Shown one piece after another: positions 63,868 to 64,000 of a stretch of DNA of 64,000 bases. The DNA lies in NCBI GenBank assembly GCA_009760855.2, contig WPIO01000075.1:1303501-1367500 (forward strand). Direction: 5' to 3'. The notes under the pieces were generated by a model. That model was not told the origin of the DNA and did not search any database. It saw only the letters and a program-made list of their open reading frames with translations. Every line of letters starts with the position of its first letter. Position 1 is the first letter of the stretch. The stretch is from Cristatella mucedo (Eukaryota > Bryozoa > Phylactolaemata > Cristatellidae). Both the position numbers and the translations under genes were made by a program.

Positions 63868-64000
63868 TAATGTCTCAGGTCAGGTCCCAGCACCTTTCAA
63901 AAAAGCTGTAGTCAGGCCACTTCTCAAGAAAGCTACACTAGACCAAGAGAACTTAAGCAACTACCGCCCAGTCTCCCTTCTACCATTCCTATCAAAGACA
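63868..64000 (+). mobile_element. LINE family A reverse-transcriptase start, runs off the window
   Basis: An open frame without stops reads [20 protein letters not shown] and [19 protein letters not shown] to the last base. This is the conserved entry of the reverse-transcriptase domain. It is the only copy here whose reverse-transcriptase start is undamaged. Confidence 0.85.

Overview
This window is from an invertebrate animal genome. The evidence is spliced genes with GT/AG introns (one exon is only 26 nt), two conserved eukaryotic proteins (UNC-50 and glycogenin), many decayed non-LTR retrotransposons, tRNA-derived SINEs and long microsatellites. The phylum cannot be fixed from the sequence alone. 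The exons and the 35.6-38.2 kb region are GC/CpG-rich, while introns and spacers are AT-richer and full of repeats. I see no CRISPR array, free-standing tRNA, rRNA or bacterial-type operon.

Layout. 1-3.8 kb: no recognisable gene, two LINE tails, then a 260-bp CT microsatellite. 3.88-9.87 kb, plus strand: a complete seven-exon unc-50 gene (293 aa; Golgi/ER membrane protein), with a SINE in intron 3 and LINE pieces in intron 5. 11.39-35.88 kb, minus strand: a glycogenin gene in at least eight coding exons, convergent with unc-50. It runs from a ten-base first coding exon (35884-35875) to a last exon ending at 11392. Its introns hold LINE and SINE debris and a few orphan ORFs. The exon that should carry the acceptor tyrosine was not found. 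The protein is unusually long, with a glutamine-rich insert and, remarkably, two copies of the C-terminal glycogen-synthase-binding motif. 35.9-38.25 kb: a GC-rich promoter region with a TATA-like box and a perfect 28-bp inverted repeat. 38.3-51.3 kb: SINEs, LINE fragments in both orientations, a PIF/Harbinger transposase relic and large CA and TC microsatellites. 52.05-57.72 kb, plus strand: a two-exon coiled-coil protein gene of unknown identity, with a 4.8-kb repeat-filled intron. 57.7-64 kb: SINEs and LINE fragments; the window ends inside an apparently open reverse-transcriptase reading frame.

UNC-50 acts in trafficking of membrane proteins, and glycogenin primes glycogen. They share no pathway that I know of, and their adjacency is probably chance. 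Two LINE families can be told apart. Family A is CR1/L2-like, with a hairpin (GCGCCTAGA...TCTGAGGGCGC) and an ATT-repeat tail. Family B has an ACATT-type tail. The SINE is about 175 bp, with a B-box-like GGTTCGAATCC and a conserved 3' body ending near GCTGTTAAATCAGCTA. Exon limits are given to the base where splice sites and phase agree; limits of repeats are approximate.
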